Positions 45,265 through 59,200 of a stretch of DNA of 64,000 nt are shown piece after piece. Origin of the DNA: Amia ocellicauda (taxonomy: Eukaryota > Chordata > Actinopteri > Amiiformes > Amiidae); assembly GCF_036373705.1 (NCBI RefSeq), contig NC_089869.1, positions 10,179,676-10,243,675 of the forward strand, in the 5' to 3' direction. The position numbers and the translations under genes were made by a program. The notes beneath the pieces are model-generated. The model was not told where the DNA came from. It did no database searches and saw only the letters and a list, made by a program, of their open reading frames with translations. Every line of letters begins with the position of its first letter. The first letter of the stretch is position 1.

Positions 45265-46150
45265 TATGGCAAGCCATTGTGACATTTAATCCATAATTGC
45301 TGGTATCAAGAATTCAATTGCTGATATCAATAATGAACTGGTATTTTTGATATCAGAAATTGTATTTTGGATATCATGAATTGCATTCTTGATATAAAAA
45401 ATGCATACTAATTAGCATCTGGTTTTGGCTGCTTTCCGTGTTATAGACTCTCCCCTTCTTCGGAAAAGTCCCCCAGTAGATGTGAGTAACTCAGCTCTCA
45501 GACTGCCATCCTCTCATTGTTAATGTCTGACACTACCTGTTCACTGTGAACAACCTCAGCGGTATTGCCATTCTCTACTGGCATTGTCCTGTTTATTTGT
45601 GTGTTTCTCCTTGATAGTTTGTGCCATGTGCATTTATCTTATATCAAATGAAAGAACAGGTTGTGGCCTTTCGTATTATAAGGGCTGATCGGCTGACAGA
45701 GTGGAAACTCAGACTCGAGCAGATGCAGAGAAATGGCCCATTTCACTCAGGCCAGGAAGACCCTACATACGAATCAGACATTGCTTGAAAGTTCCTGGTC
45801 TCTAGTTTCTATATTTTATTTTATTATTTATATTTTCATAAACTTATTTGATACATTTTTCAATAATGATCTGAAAATAATGGGTGTAAAGGGTTATGTT
45901 ACACGTCAACGGATGCTAATTAGTATGCATTTTTGATAAATAATACAATTTATGATATCAACAATTGGTAGTTAATTCTTGATATCAGCAATTGTATTCT
46001 TGATATCAGTAAATTCAATTCTTGATATCAGCAATTACATTCTTGATATCAACAATTCAATTCTTGATATCAGCAATTGTATTCGTGATATCAAAAATGT
46101 ATACTAATTAACACCTGGTTAAGGATTAAATGTCACAACGGCTTGCCATA
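45265..46150. mobile_element. Foldback non-autonomous DNA element with GATATC subterminal repeats
   Basis: The ends form an inverted repeat of 28 bases with one mismatch: TATGGCAAGCCATTGTGACA... at 45265 and its inverted copy ending GCTTGCCATA at 46150. Inside each arm lie repeated TTGATATCA units (three intact in the left arm, seven in the right). Each arm ends in ATGCATACTAATTAGCATC or its inverse. The arms are about 156 and 238 bases and flank a roughly 490-base unique core without a transposase. The flanks carry CACACA on both sides, or TA if the ends are drawn two bases in, so the target duplication is ambiguous. Confidence 0.7.
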
Positions 46151-47045
46151 CACACATCCGCTGGTTTAAATGTGTTTTATTTTAATTTTTCACGTTTTTA
46201 AATAGGACGAGGTCCCTTTAAGAAACCAGCCTTGGTTCACCCAGCGTCACAGCGCATGTGTGTACATCCGGCAAAAAACAAAGACAAGAGTAGTTGAATT
46301 TTTAAAGCAATGTATGAAAATTATTTATTTATTTTTCTACGCTATTTTGCTTTAAATGTAAATACTTCTTCGACGTCGGTGTTTTAAAATAAGGCGATTT
46401 GAACACAGTAACAAGTGAACATTTCGTTTTTTCCCTGGGGCAGACCGGCCGTAACCGGTCTAATCTGGTTTGCTGCGTCTGCGCAGTCGGTGTAAACAGG
46501 AAGAGGCAGTGGGAGCAACGGAGCAAAGAGAAGAAGCGGAAAAAAAATCTCTATAAAACATAAAATAAGTCCGAGAATATAGATTTCCAGTTTTGATACA
46601 GGCACAAGATTGATAACTGAGCAAAACGGTTTATGTTTCTGTGGGTATTGCTAAATTTGTATTATTATTGCTTCGATTAGTTCAAAAACGATATAAAGGA
46701 GTGAAATATTTCCTTACTGACGTATATGTCAAGTATAGACAGGGTATACAATTGAATTATACGTAATGAGCGTTTTAAAGGTCTCTTCGGCAATACTATT
46801 AAAATCACTGAACCTTTACTGGTAGTTGTTGACAGATTATCGGAATTAAATGCTATTTAGCTCGAAATTGTTGGATTAATTAATTTATTAGTGGACAGTT
46901 CGGTCAACTTCGGGAAAAAAAACGAGATTCTCTTTTTCCGAAGCGAAAACGCCATGACCTACTAACCGACTTCCCGGTAGTTAGATAACGGTACCGCTGA
47001 ACCACTGCGTTTTGCTTACGTCGACCTCTTGTATAAGCTCCAGCG
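46151..47045 (+). promoter_or_regulatory. oga: oga upstream region and 5' UTR
   Basis: About 900 bases without a coding exon. A TGCGCAGTCGG stretch near 46480 partly resembles an NRF-1 half-site. The region is otherwise AT-rich with scattered CpG, and no TATA box at a convincing distance is seen. The transcription start cannot be placed. Confidence 0.4.
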
Positions 47046-47211
47046 ATGGTTCAAAAGGACAACAGCGTGGAGCCCAAAGCCGCCGAGGGCGAGCAAATCC
47101 CCAGTCCCGTCCCCGCAGAAGTGGCTGTCGAGGCCCCGACCCCCGTGGAGGAGCCCACCCTCGGGACCGAAGCCACCGGCCGCAGGAAATTTATCAGCGG
47201 CGTCGTAGAGG
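47046..47211 (+). CDS. oga: oga exon 1
   Basis: Begins [11 protein letters not shown] and ends [11 protein letters not shown] plus one base. The N-terminal 40 residues are low complexity and variable, as in other species; the last 12 enter the GH84 barrel. Confidence 0.96.
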
Positions 47212-50200
47212 GTGAGGAGGACATTTATTATTCTGCCTGCATTGTGTCTGCAAAAGCACTGTGCATATGATCACGGGGCTTTCTGTACGTTTTAATATCA
47301 GATGTGTAGCTACAGATCTCATTTCCACGGATGCACTTTGAGCATGCGTACGCCCGCGTTTTGCATTTCCAGGGAAGGTTAATCAGCCCATTGCCACGAC
47401 ACACATTGACCTGTACTGCAAGAAATAAAGTCGTGTGACGGTCTGTGATGGTGCTGTTGTATCGATCCGCACACGACAGATGGGTTTTGAAACCAGGGCG
47501 TGGAGGTTGCCTGAGGAAATTGCACTTCAAGCGGGTTAGGCAAGGAGAATAGCAACACCAGAGCCTCCTAAATTGATTAATTGGTTCGTGTAACTCCCTA
47601 TGGTTACTTCGTATTATGATTGTAATACACAGCATTTGTATTGATGTCTGCATCTTGTTTTCATTGGTACTGTAGGTGAGCCGTTTATGAGTATTTTCCC
47701 ATTGACACCATAGACCATAGATCATATTTTGACTGTAATGGTTTTAATTGATATAGATATTTTTCTGAAAGTAAATATCGGATCACATCTACAATTCAAT
47801 GCTTGAAATGTAGAATGGAAAGTAGGCATTACAAACTAGAACCCATATGCTGAGATTGCATGGATTGATGACATGCTTTTAATCTGTCGAGAACAAAGTT
47901 CAGGTTTATTCCTTAGAGCTCTTCTCAACAACAGGGTGTAGTGCTTTTGAAACATTCACATTGAAAGAATGATCAAACGTCAGTGTACCAACTGCAGCAT
48001 ATTAAAGCACTGTTATTTTTCTTATCGATAGTTTAGCACAAGCTTAATCAATATTTTGCCACCAGGGTGCAATTCCAAATTCTCCTAGTCATCATAGCTG
48101 GGCATAACTTTGAATGTCACACCAACTGTATTGTTTAACCTCCCCATTGACAGTAGTATTTCTGTGTACTTAATGGTGGTTATGAAATCAAAACTTCTTT
48201 CTTTAATTTAACATCACACTTCCCAGATACAAATAAATTAGTTTAACCTCCTGTTATGTACATCTCACATTTTAGATAATATACAGTGTATTTTATTGTC
48301 TTTGTAAGCAGTGTATCTGCCATCGTTTCTGGACATTCTGGTATTGTTGTATCCTCAGCAAGTGTATCTGAATGATGTTAATTTGTAGGCTTGTATGTTA
48401 AGCTACTAATTTTCATAGCAGATAAGAAAACAAAATTCTAAGTTATAGGCTGTGAATGATTTTCAAAGAACATGTCTATTTTTTATATTATGCATTCATG
48501 TTATAATATTAAGTTCTCCAAGCAGTATGCTTGATTGAAGAGTTACAGGTGTCCAGTGGTGACCCTGTGCAGATTTACTGTGGCAATAGGAATAACTACT
48601 GGTGCTGTTTTGTTTTAAACAGGTTTCTATGGGAGACCATGGACTATGGAACAAAGGAAAGAGCTTTTCAGAAGGTAATGCACGTTGCCTATCCAAACCT
48701 TTAAAATTGTGTACATACCGTATTCACAAATTCAAGAACTGCAAATAATCCAATTCCTGTAAGTAATTTTAAATAGAAAGATTTGTACTTTTGGCTGAAA
48801 GTAGAAAAGTGGTTGTCAGTAATTTGCTTTTAAATATATATATTATTAATAATTTAATCAAGATGCTGTATAACAATGAGATTGTCCTCCTTTCTTAGGC
48901 TACAAAAGTGGGGATTGAATACGTATCTCTATGCTCCGAAAGATGACTATAAACACAGAATGTTTTGGAGGGAGATGTACTCGGTTGAAGAAGCGGGTAA
49001 GAACTCAAAATACTATTTGGACTGCTTTGGATAGGAGCTACCAAAAAAAAGAAAATATTTAAATCATAGGTAAAGCTCATTATTATTTTCATTCCATTCA
49101 TAGTATATTGTACGCCCAATAATTATATCTGTTCTTTAGAATGTTTTGCATATATTTTTTGAATATGAACGGCACCCTTCACTAATCTTGTTCTTCCTCT
49201 CCTTCTCTAAGAGCAACTTATGACTCTTATCTCTGCTGCAAAGGAGTATGGAATTGAATTCATCTATGCCATCTCCCCTGGGCTTGATATCACATTTTCC
49301 AACCAGAAAGAGGTTTCAACATTAAAACGGAAGTTAGATCAGGTCAGTCAATACACTGCTCTTTGTTGGAGCAAAACTATCTGGAAACTGCACGCCCCCA
49401 CACTGTTAAATGAAATGCATAGTTGTTCTTTGCAGGGATTTACAGAGAGCAAACCCATTGAAAATAATCAGATGTGGCACTTGGTTTTAAATGGGAACAA
49501 TTTAGTTATTTCCTCTATTGTGTGAAGTAATTATTAATTGTATGTGATAAAGATCTGTATTATTTCACCTTCATTGGTGTTAATATGAACCACAGTGTAC
49601 TTTGTTAGTGTCAGTAAATACAATATATCAGTTTTTGACCCCCGTCTCCCTGTTGTCTGGACAGGTCTCTCAGTTTGGGTGCAAGTCCTTTGCCTTATTG
49701 TTCGATGATATTGATCACAACATGTGCCCAGCAGACAAAGAGGTGTTCAGCTCATTTGCACATGCCCAAGTCTCAATCACCAACGAGATCTTCCAGTATC
49801 TGGGGGAGCCTGAGACCTTTTTGTTTTGCCCAACAGGTAAATAAATGAGTGTATTTTAACCTCCCCCCTGAGTATTTCTACCAATTCATGTGAATTTGGA
49901 TTCAACGGAGCTTAAGTGGATATTGCCCCGGCTCATTGTTGTTTAGTCAAATGTGGCAGCGTGGTCATATATTTAAGTACATTTGATATCCTGTGAACAA
50001 CCCAAATAGAACAGCTGATTTAGATAAAGAATAATCCTGAGACAACGAGCATTTTAATATTTGTCTTCAACTATTTTCATGCATAGATTAATGGCGGGTG
50101 TGTTAATGTAATAATGCATCAAATCATTTTATTCATTTTGGGCATTTTTGATCTTCTATATAGGAAACCATGCTGTATCCCTTAATCACTGCAGGAATAC

Positions 50201-53200
50201 ATGTTCTATTTTTCTCTTAAAAACAGAGTACTGTGGGACCTTTTGCTATCCCAATGTGGGCCAGTCACCTTATTTGCGGACGGTTGGAGAAAAGCTGCTA
50301 CCAGGAATAGAAGTGCTTTGGACAGGTGAGGTTACTGTGACCTGGAAAAATAACACTTAATTGTGTTAGTTGCCGAAAGCAGTTTAAGCTGAGGTTCGTA
50401 GCTGAGATCATTGGTGAATTCATCTCAACCTTTGTTGTCACACAGGTCCTAAAGTAGTTTCAAAAGATATTCCAGTGGAATCCATTGAAGAGGTATCCAA
50501 GATATTGAAGAGAGCTCCAGTGATCTGGGACAACATCCACGCCAATGACTATGACCAGAAAAGGCTTTTCCTGGGTCCCTACAAGGGCAGGTCAACAGAA
50601 CTCATCCCCAGACTGAAGGGAGTCCTGACAAACCCCAACTGTGAATTTGAGTCCAATTTTGTAGCCATCCATACCCTGGCCACCTGGTACAAATCCAATA
50701 TGAACGGAGTACGGAAAGATGTCGTAATGAGTAAGTCATGCAAGCAGATGTCATTGGATTGCAGCACATTTGTGTTTGATCTTCTCTAACTCTCTTTTTA
50801 AAGCTTCAAGGTCCCTTCAAAAGCCTGTGCAGTCTTGATAACTGATTATAGGGTTGGAAGCATCCAGTAGTAAATTCTTCCTCTGACTCACCTGCTGCGT
50901 AGTCTCCTTCATCAAGGTCGTAGATAATCCGATAACGATATTGGAGAACCTGCGGGAAGCAGTTGCAGCTGAACAATGTACATGTCGTGCAGCTCATTGG
51001 TATTCAGTCAGAATATGGTATTAATCCAGACATCTCTCTCACTTCCAGTTTCAAGGAGGGCTGATTTCCAAACCCTGTGGCTGTGACTTGCTCTCTAGAT
51101 AGCTGCCACGGCCTGCTCTGTGCTGTACTCTAGATTAACCGCCTGCCATCTGTTATCCTTGCAGCGGACAGCGAGGACAGCACGGTGTCAATCCAGATTA
51201 AGCTGGAGAACGAAGGCAGTGACGAGGAGCTGGAGGTGGACATGCTGTACAGCCCGCAGCTGGCTCTGAAGCTGGCCCTGACAGAGTGGCTGGGCGAGTT
51301 TGGAGTGCCTCACCAATACAACAGTGAGGGAAAGCTATTTGTAGTTCATTTTCAAGATGGGTCTTAATTGATCTTGTTCAGTAACTTAAGTTGACCATTA
51401 AGAATCTCAGTCATAAACCTGCTTTTTTCTCTGGTAGGTCGTCAAGTTCCACACAGTGGAGCAAAGAGTACAGTGATCGAAGTGGCTTCCCTAGGGACAC
51501 CCAATCTAGGCTCCTCCACAACTGTGACCACGGTCTACCAGCAGCCCATCATGAGCCAGGGGGCGGACCTGAGAGAGGAGACTCACCCCCTGGAGAAGGA
51601 GGAGGAGGAAGTGGAGGAGGTGGAAGAGGAGGGAGAGAAGAAAGAGCAGCTGCTCCTGCAGTCGGACGAGGAGCCGATGGAGATGGTGGTGGAGAAGCAG
51701 GATGAACCGGACACCAAGAACATCAACCAGATACTGACGGAAATCGTCAAGGCCAAGATGACCGAGGAACTGAAGCCCATGGACACGGATAAAGAGAGCA
51801 TCGCCGAGTCCAAGTCGCCAGAGATGTCCATCCAAGAGGACTCGGGCAGCGACATCGCGCCCATGCAGACGGACGACCAGCTGAACAAGGAGCCCTTTAT
51901 GCCGGGCCCCAACGAGAAGCCCCTGTTCACGGCAGAGGCTCTGACCCTGGAGGACCTCACGCTGCTGGCAGAGCTCTTCTACCTGCCCTACGAGCACGGG
52001 CCCAAGTCGGTGCAGATGCTGAAGGAGTTCAACTGGCTGCGGGCCAACAGCAGCGTAGTCAGCATCAACTCCAAAAGGAAGGAGCCGGAGAAGGTAAGCA
52101 TGTGGAATATGTCAAATTCACATCTTTCCAAGTCTACATAAATTGATTGACTTCTAAAGGCTGTTAAATATGGTCTCTTTTGGAGCAGAATGGTAGACTA
52201 CTCAGTGTTTTTGCCACATTCAAAAATATTTTAGTGAAAACTATTTGAGTGTATGAAATAGTTTAATTTGATAATGTGTTCTATAAGGTTTGTATGAGGT
52301 GACACTTACACTTAGCAGTGAAAGTCCATGGCGTGAAACTGTTTAGTCTTCTATGAAGTGTCTGTTTTGCTGTTATTGAGTCCGCTATCGTGAGGCAAGT
52401 GCTTATTGCCGTGATTTCAGTGCTTCACTTCCCCTGTTGGTTTTGCAGGTGGCTGAGTGGCGCTCCCGAGCCGAGAAGTTCGAGGAGATGTGTTGCTCTG
52501 TCATCCAGATGTTCACCAGACTCTCAAACTCCGCCAACAGGACAATACTTTATGACCTATATTCCTACATCTGGGATATAAAGAGTATCATCTCAATGGT
52601 GAAATCATTTGTTCAGTGGTTAGGTAGGTACAGATCCAGATGCCATTCTGTATGATGATAGCTGGTCTTTCTTTATTAGATTAGCCCATGAAATATATTA
52701 AACGGACGCTTTTCAAAGCAAATTACTTGTTTCAGGACCCGTAAACAAACACAGATAGGATTACACCCTTATTTACAGTGGTTTTCAACATCTGGCTCTG
52801 TTGTCTGATAATATACTTGCATATAGTCTCAAAACCTCTGGATAGATTGCTTCATCAGCAGTTTTTTAGCTTTTAACCAACTTCATAACAAAATTAGATT
52901 AGGACAATCAACACTTCTAGTTAGTCCCACTAGATTCGGTTTTCATCTGTTAGAAAGATGCTGACTGAGCCCTCACGTGTAAACGTACGCACCTATCCAT
53001 GTCCTGACTTGGCAGACTTCCTTAACATTTCTTGGGCTAATGTCTTCAACATAATTCTCCAAAAAATACTACAAAAAAAAATACATATGTAAGAAAAAAA
53101 AAAAAAAAAATCCCTTTTTATTTTTTTTTCCCTGCCTGACTTAATGCCGACTGCACTGTTCCAAGCTCAGCCCAGCTTCACTACTATTCACCATGATTGC

Positions 53201-56200
53201 AGAGCTCGATTGTAATCAAGAGGGGAGTAAACACACTGACAGTGAAACGGTGATCATCCACTCCAGTAGGTCCTGCTGCTTGCTGTGTGTCGGGAACATC
53301 ATTGCTGTGTTTATACAGTTACACTTGCTGCCATCTCTCTCTCTTGATTAAGGGCCTGATGATGAAGGAAAGTTGATCCCTTCCGCCCTGTCGCGCATGC
53401 GAGCTTAAAATAAGAAGGCTCAGTAAGGCTATTCTGGTGCATAAAGGAAGAATGCAGGGGGGATTACAAAATATACCAATATAAAATAATTACCCAATTG
53501 ATGGGTTCTTAGCCAATCTGTATAAGTGTGCCTCGTGTCTTCTTTCCAGATGCTTACTGGTGAGGAGAAACAAAGGCATTTGAAGGGAAAATGCAGTGCA
53601 TCGAAAGCCCGCCGCAGGGAGCCTCTTTGCCTCTTTTCTAACTGTAGCAATGTCCCCAGGGCTCAATTTTCAAGACCTTTTCTTCCACACAAATCAATGA
53701 TCACTAGACTTCTGCAGCCCAAAATATATAATTTCTCTTCTCTCTGTCCTATTGGAAAAACAAACTTCTAAAACAGCTTTCAAGTTATATAATCTGAAGC
53801 GCTGCGCAGTGCTACAGTTACGATAAGGGGTTTGATTTTGAGTGAGGGGTCACTGTCGGACGCTGCTTAGACAACCTGAAGCACCAGCATGGCCTGGGTT
53901 ACACACGTGACCTCATTTTGTTCACAGGTTTCTATCCAGCTATAAGGAAAGCTGAGGACTTGCATTGATTTACACAGCAGGCAGCAACCATAACTGGGTG
54001 GACCACTGTCAGAAACTGGGGTTTTGGTCTTTGTGTTTTTAACGATGGGAGGGGGGAGACACTATGGTGGACATGTTATAAATTCGTGCTATCAGATCCA
54101 GCCTCAGATCAGCATGGTAATGGAAAGCTTTGTAATCGATGCAGTACGTTACTGTACACTTTAATGAGTGTCACAACACAGTCTACAAAAACTTCTCTTA
54201 AAACCCAACACAGGTGTTTTTAAACTTTCCTTCAAGTAGCATGAAGCATAGAAAGGCAGTCTTCACACTCAACTACTTGTTCAATGTTTCTGCCTTTAGA
54301 CCGCTAAAATACAAATAACTGAAATATTACCCCTGTACTAAGTGAGGGGGCTTCCGTATGCAGACTTAAAAAATATTTCAATCTTAAAATGTTTTAGTGT
54401 ACAAATGGTAATACAGATATTTATATGCTTTTGTTTATTATAATCCTCCTTATTACTAGTGCTATACATGTTAAATGGTGCCTTTACCACAATGTACAAT
54501 TGAAACGCAATTTTAAATAAAATCTTAAAAGGTTAGACAGTGCGCAAACCACACTAAACTTGGGGCAAACCCCAGGACCGACAGCTGTTGATTAGTGTAT
54601 TCTTCTTAGTATGCATCTACTAGAGCAGATAGTCCACCTACATTTCACGGGGTAGTCCACACTTTTGTCCCCTTTTTGAGAACAGTGCAGGCTGCAGTCT
54701 GTCAGTGCATTGCTGATTTGTGCTTTGAATGGTTACTAATAACCTCTTCTATTGTCTTCTCCCTTCACCATGTACAGATGGAAGAATCCTCTGCACAAGT
54801 TTCTACTGCTATTGGAACAACAATGGCCGATGTACGCACAGTGTTGGCGTCCTTTTTTTGTTTTGTTTTTTTAATAGTTTAGTTTTCTATTGTTTTCAAA
54901 TGAATTTTGACGTGAGCACATGAAGGTTTTTCGTTTTGGAGTTAGATTAGAATACATTCTAAATGAAGTCACATTTGCGCAGCGAACTCTCAAGTGATCA
55001 GTCTTAACTCATTGCCTTTTTTCCTCTGACAGCTTCTCTAACATGTTTTTTCCTATCATTAGGCCTAGTGAGCTAGTCCTGACACAATCTCTAATGCACC
55101 TTCTTAAGCAGAATTTCTACAGATCCCACTCACCCAGGGTTTTCTTAACTCATTATTCTACTTCCTAGTCCGGTAGACAACACGAGAAATGTAATCCCCC
55201 TATAAAATGGAAAAAAGTGGTAGTTTCTGGCCCATCACCCACAATAATCTTTGCACATCTTTTTCTGAACACACATCTTTGAATTCCTCTTAAATTGGGC
55301 ACATAGGGATTGTGTCTGACTAGCTCATTAGTGTTTGTTTTGATGAAATCAAATTCAAGGCAGGAGTGTATTTATCCTGCTGTTGCGCTGCACGTGTCCT
55401 GTTGCATGACTTGAAGAGGAGACCCCTTAACTTTTTACTTCTTAGTTTCAATTCATACTAGAGTTGTGACATTACACACACATTCCATTTTTATGGTATC
55501 TTTTCCCCCTATTCCAAAAACAAAGCGATAAATACCAGGCGAGGCAGACCCATTTCTCCTACCTCTTCCTGCAATCTCGTTGCAAAGACGGTTTGTGTCA
55601 TATAGGCACAGCACATTTTCAAACCTGAACAAAACAATTATGTGTACTGAATGAATTGTGCCATCTGTCAATAGTATAGAGAAAGATCTCCTGATTTTTG
55701 CCCTTTGACGAGGAACTAAGTCACTGTGTTTTGAAGAGTTAGATAAAACACTGAAAGACTTGCGTTTCTATACATTGAGTCTAGGCAATACTGGCTGGGG
55801 TTGTTCTCCTTCTTTAATGTCATGCGACGACACCGATATTATGAAAATGTGACTTCAGATGGCAAGTGGTAATTCGGGGGGCTTTAATGATTCAAGCATT
55901 CCAATTTATTGTTGCATCTTGTAGCCTACGTGTTAAGGTCAAGGTTTTACAACTCCTATGTTTTGATCGATTTGAATGAACGTAAAAAACCTCTTACCTG
56001 CATCCAGGTTTGGTTCTTTTGGCTTGGTGTTTTAAAGTTTATTTCAAGGAAGCTATTTGATTTAATAGATTATTTGTGGACAAAAAGTCAAATTTAAAAG
56101 TAATAGTAATTGTGTTGCCACACGTGCATAGAAGTAACACCTACATTTTTGAAAGCTGTGTACAACTAGTAAAACAAAGTTACAACTAGTCTGTAGGTCA

Positions 56201-59200
56201 TCACTTGTCCTTTTTCTTTTTATAATGTTTGTTTATGCATATTTAATTAAGATCCAAGAAGTATGGGAGTGTTTGACAGCAATGTAATAGGTGCACTAAA
56301 TTTAGTTTTTATTTTAACAGTCTGCCTGATGCTCAAAAAAAGCCTCAACAGAATTAAATTTAGAAATTAATATAAACTGTCAATTACATAAAAACAATCA
56401 AGCATTTAAGGGGACAACCAACATACATTTTTAAGAGAAGGGGCTGCACCTGGGTCTCGTGTAGGTCAACATGTTTTTTTTTTATACAAGTTTGCTTTAG
56501 TTGTTAGAGCCCCAAGCTTCACTACTGTAGCTCAGCTAGTTTTTTTGTTTTTGTTTTTAATGTATGAGGAAAAAAATAGTTTTTTTTTGTTTTGTTTTGT
56601 TTTTTTCTCAATTGATTTTTTTTTTTTCTTTGGAGTGAAAATAGACACCTCTTTCCCCATTCCCCCTTTTCCCTGAAATCTGTCAGAAAGCCCCCCTCAC
56701 GTAACGTTCTCCGCTTGGATCTGATCTCAACAGGGTGTCGTAGTCAATCCTCAGCACAGTTCTTAAGTGGAGACCAAGAGCCTTGGGCCTTTAGGGGCGG
56801 TCTAGCGGGAGAGTTCCAGGTATCCAATATCGAATTCACAACTGATTGTTGAATAAAAAAAAAAAAGAAAAGAAAAACAAAAAGAAATGGAATGGTACTG
56901 ATATGAAAGGGTTGGTCTGGAGAAGGTGTGCTGATTGATTTCCGATTTGTTTTAGTTTTTAATCCTTTCCCCCTTACACAACCTTAGCTTGTGTGCAATT
57001 ATCTGTCTCTTATGGCCCTGTGCTCTCCAAAACCAATTTGTATTGTTTAAACAGTATTTTACTGTGGAAAACGTGGTCAGTAAGGGGAAATGGATTAATT
57101 CATGAAGAACAACAAAACAAACAAACAAAAGCATTTGGCATGGTAATAATCCTAATTCGATTCACATAATAATGCCGTGAAGTTCAGTTTCTTTCAGCGA
57201 CTGCCCAAAGGTGATGCTGCTTTTCCCAAGCGCCAGCAACTGCGCAGCGTGGTTAGGTCTTGTTTGTCATGACATTTCATTTCTTTGCAGGAAGCACAGC
57301 GCTAATTACCCAACCAACCCCCCACCCCTGCCCCGCGCAAGCGATTGCATTGATGCGCCCGCGTGCACGCCAGCGAGTTCGCCAGCACAAATCTCCATGA
57401 TCAAACTCCCCGTATTGCTATTCCTACCCAATGGATTATGTCAAATATAAAAATATATATGTATTATTCGTTGGCCCTGAAAATAAATGTTACAAGAGAC
57501 TCACACTTGTTTGTGTTGCCAAAGCTTGTTCATGGAGTTTTAAGACCCCCCTGCCCCCGCATCATTACTTTTCTCTGCAGGAATGTTTGCGCAGCGAATT
57601 GCAATTGCCTTGACAATGGGAAGGAGCGTCTCCTTTAGCCAGTTCGTCCCTTTTCAGACCAAGCCTCTCCTCTCAGAATTTAGATTTTTTTTTTTTTTTT
57701 TCCTTTTTCAAATCATTGTATTACGATGGCTGCATTGTAAAAAAAGAAAGAAAAAAAGAAAAGAAAAAAAAAGCCTTTAAGAACTTAGACATTCCACAAT
57801 TTGCTATTGATGTTACTAACTGATACGCCAAAAAAGACACCGTAACTGTTCAGGTGTTTTTGTTTTTCTGTTTAGATGTCAGTGCAGGTGTTTGCATGGC
57901 CAGTTCTTTCGGTTTCATGTTGGTACAGCAGTAGCAAATGAATTGTATTGTAAAGTGAAACACTGCAGCAAACAAAGGAGGTGATCGCTTCCGAGGCTGA
58001 GAGATACTGAATGTGTTGCATTTCATTTCCACAGCGTTTGTTGCCAATTGATGGGGCAAATGATCTTTTCTACCAGCCGCCACCTGCATTACCAACCTCC
58101 AAAATCTATTCCATAAGGCCGTATTTTCCAAAAGATGAGGTTAGTGCAATTTTGATGTGATTTCCTGCACTGGTCTTTATCCGTCGCTGATTTCACTCTG
58201 AGAATCTGATCTGGAGCAGCCTGGGAAACTCAAGCAAATAGAAAAATAAAGCATGTGTACCAAAGTTAAAAGGCCATTATTGTTTTTTGTAGCACTGAGG
58301 GCTCGTACATTCAGCGAAAGAGAAATCATTAGTGCCTGCTATTCCCAGTTGAGCTGTTCCACTTTCTGTCTTGTGAGGTTCTGCCGAGGGGTGATAGAGG
58401 AATCCTGATTACTCAGCACTGCAGCCTCCCTACCTGCTTGCGTGATCAAAGAGCTGCTGAGATAGCGAGCAGCTCTGTGTCAGAGTGTTTCTCCAAGGGC
58501 TACATGTGGCAGAAAGGTTGTGTAACTCATGAAGCTCCAATCAGTTTTCTCTCTAACTCAACCGATGTGATTTACAGCCTTCCGTCTACAAGATCTGCAG
58601 AGAGATCTTCAATGAGGGCATCGATGGGGTTCCTTTCTCTGAGCAGCCAGATCTCATTGGAGACAGGTAAGGTTACAGGAACAACTTGGAAGTTAACCTT
58701 TGATTGGCCGATGCAACATTTTGCTGCATTTTTAAGTTATGTTCTCACCAAATCTCCAGGGATCTCCATGCCTTAAGCTATTGGCTGATCTCTTAATATA
58801 TCCGGTGTGGTGCGTTTTCCCCTCAGGTTGGTGGGAGGGTTCCTGAACTTGAGCCCAGACTACGGGTTTGTCCTGGAGGATGAGGAGGGGATCTGTGGCT
58901 ATGCTCTGGGTACGGCCGACGTCAAGCCCTTTGTGAAGAAGTGCAAGATGAGCTGGATACCAACCATGCAGGAGAAATACAACAAACCCGACTCGGAGAA
59001 AGACCTGTCCGAGGCAGAGGTCAGTGTTGAGGGGGTGGAAGAAAAAAGGTTTGCACTATAACATTACAGAGGGGGGGTGGAGGAAAAAACCTTACGTGAG
59101 TGAGATTGTAAAGCGTGGGGTCTCAAACTCATGTCATCTTCAAACTACGTTTATTCATGATGATTTATTTGCTCCCCTGTTTTGCAGAAAATGATGTTGA

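Noticed and set aside
47228..47725. 165-codon minus-strand frame in oga intron 1
   Set aside because: No recognisable domain, irregular composition, and no splice signals or promoter that would support an exon.
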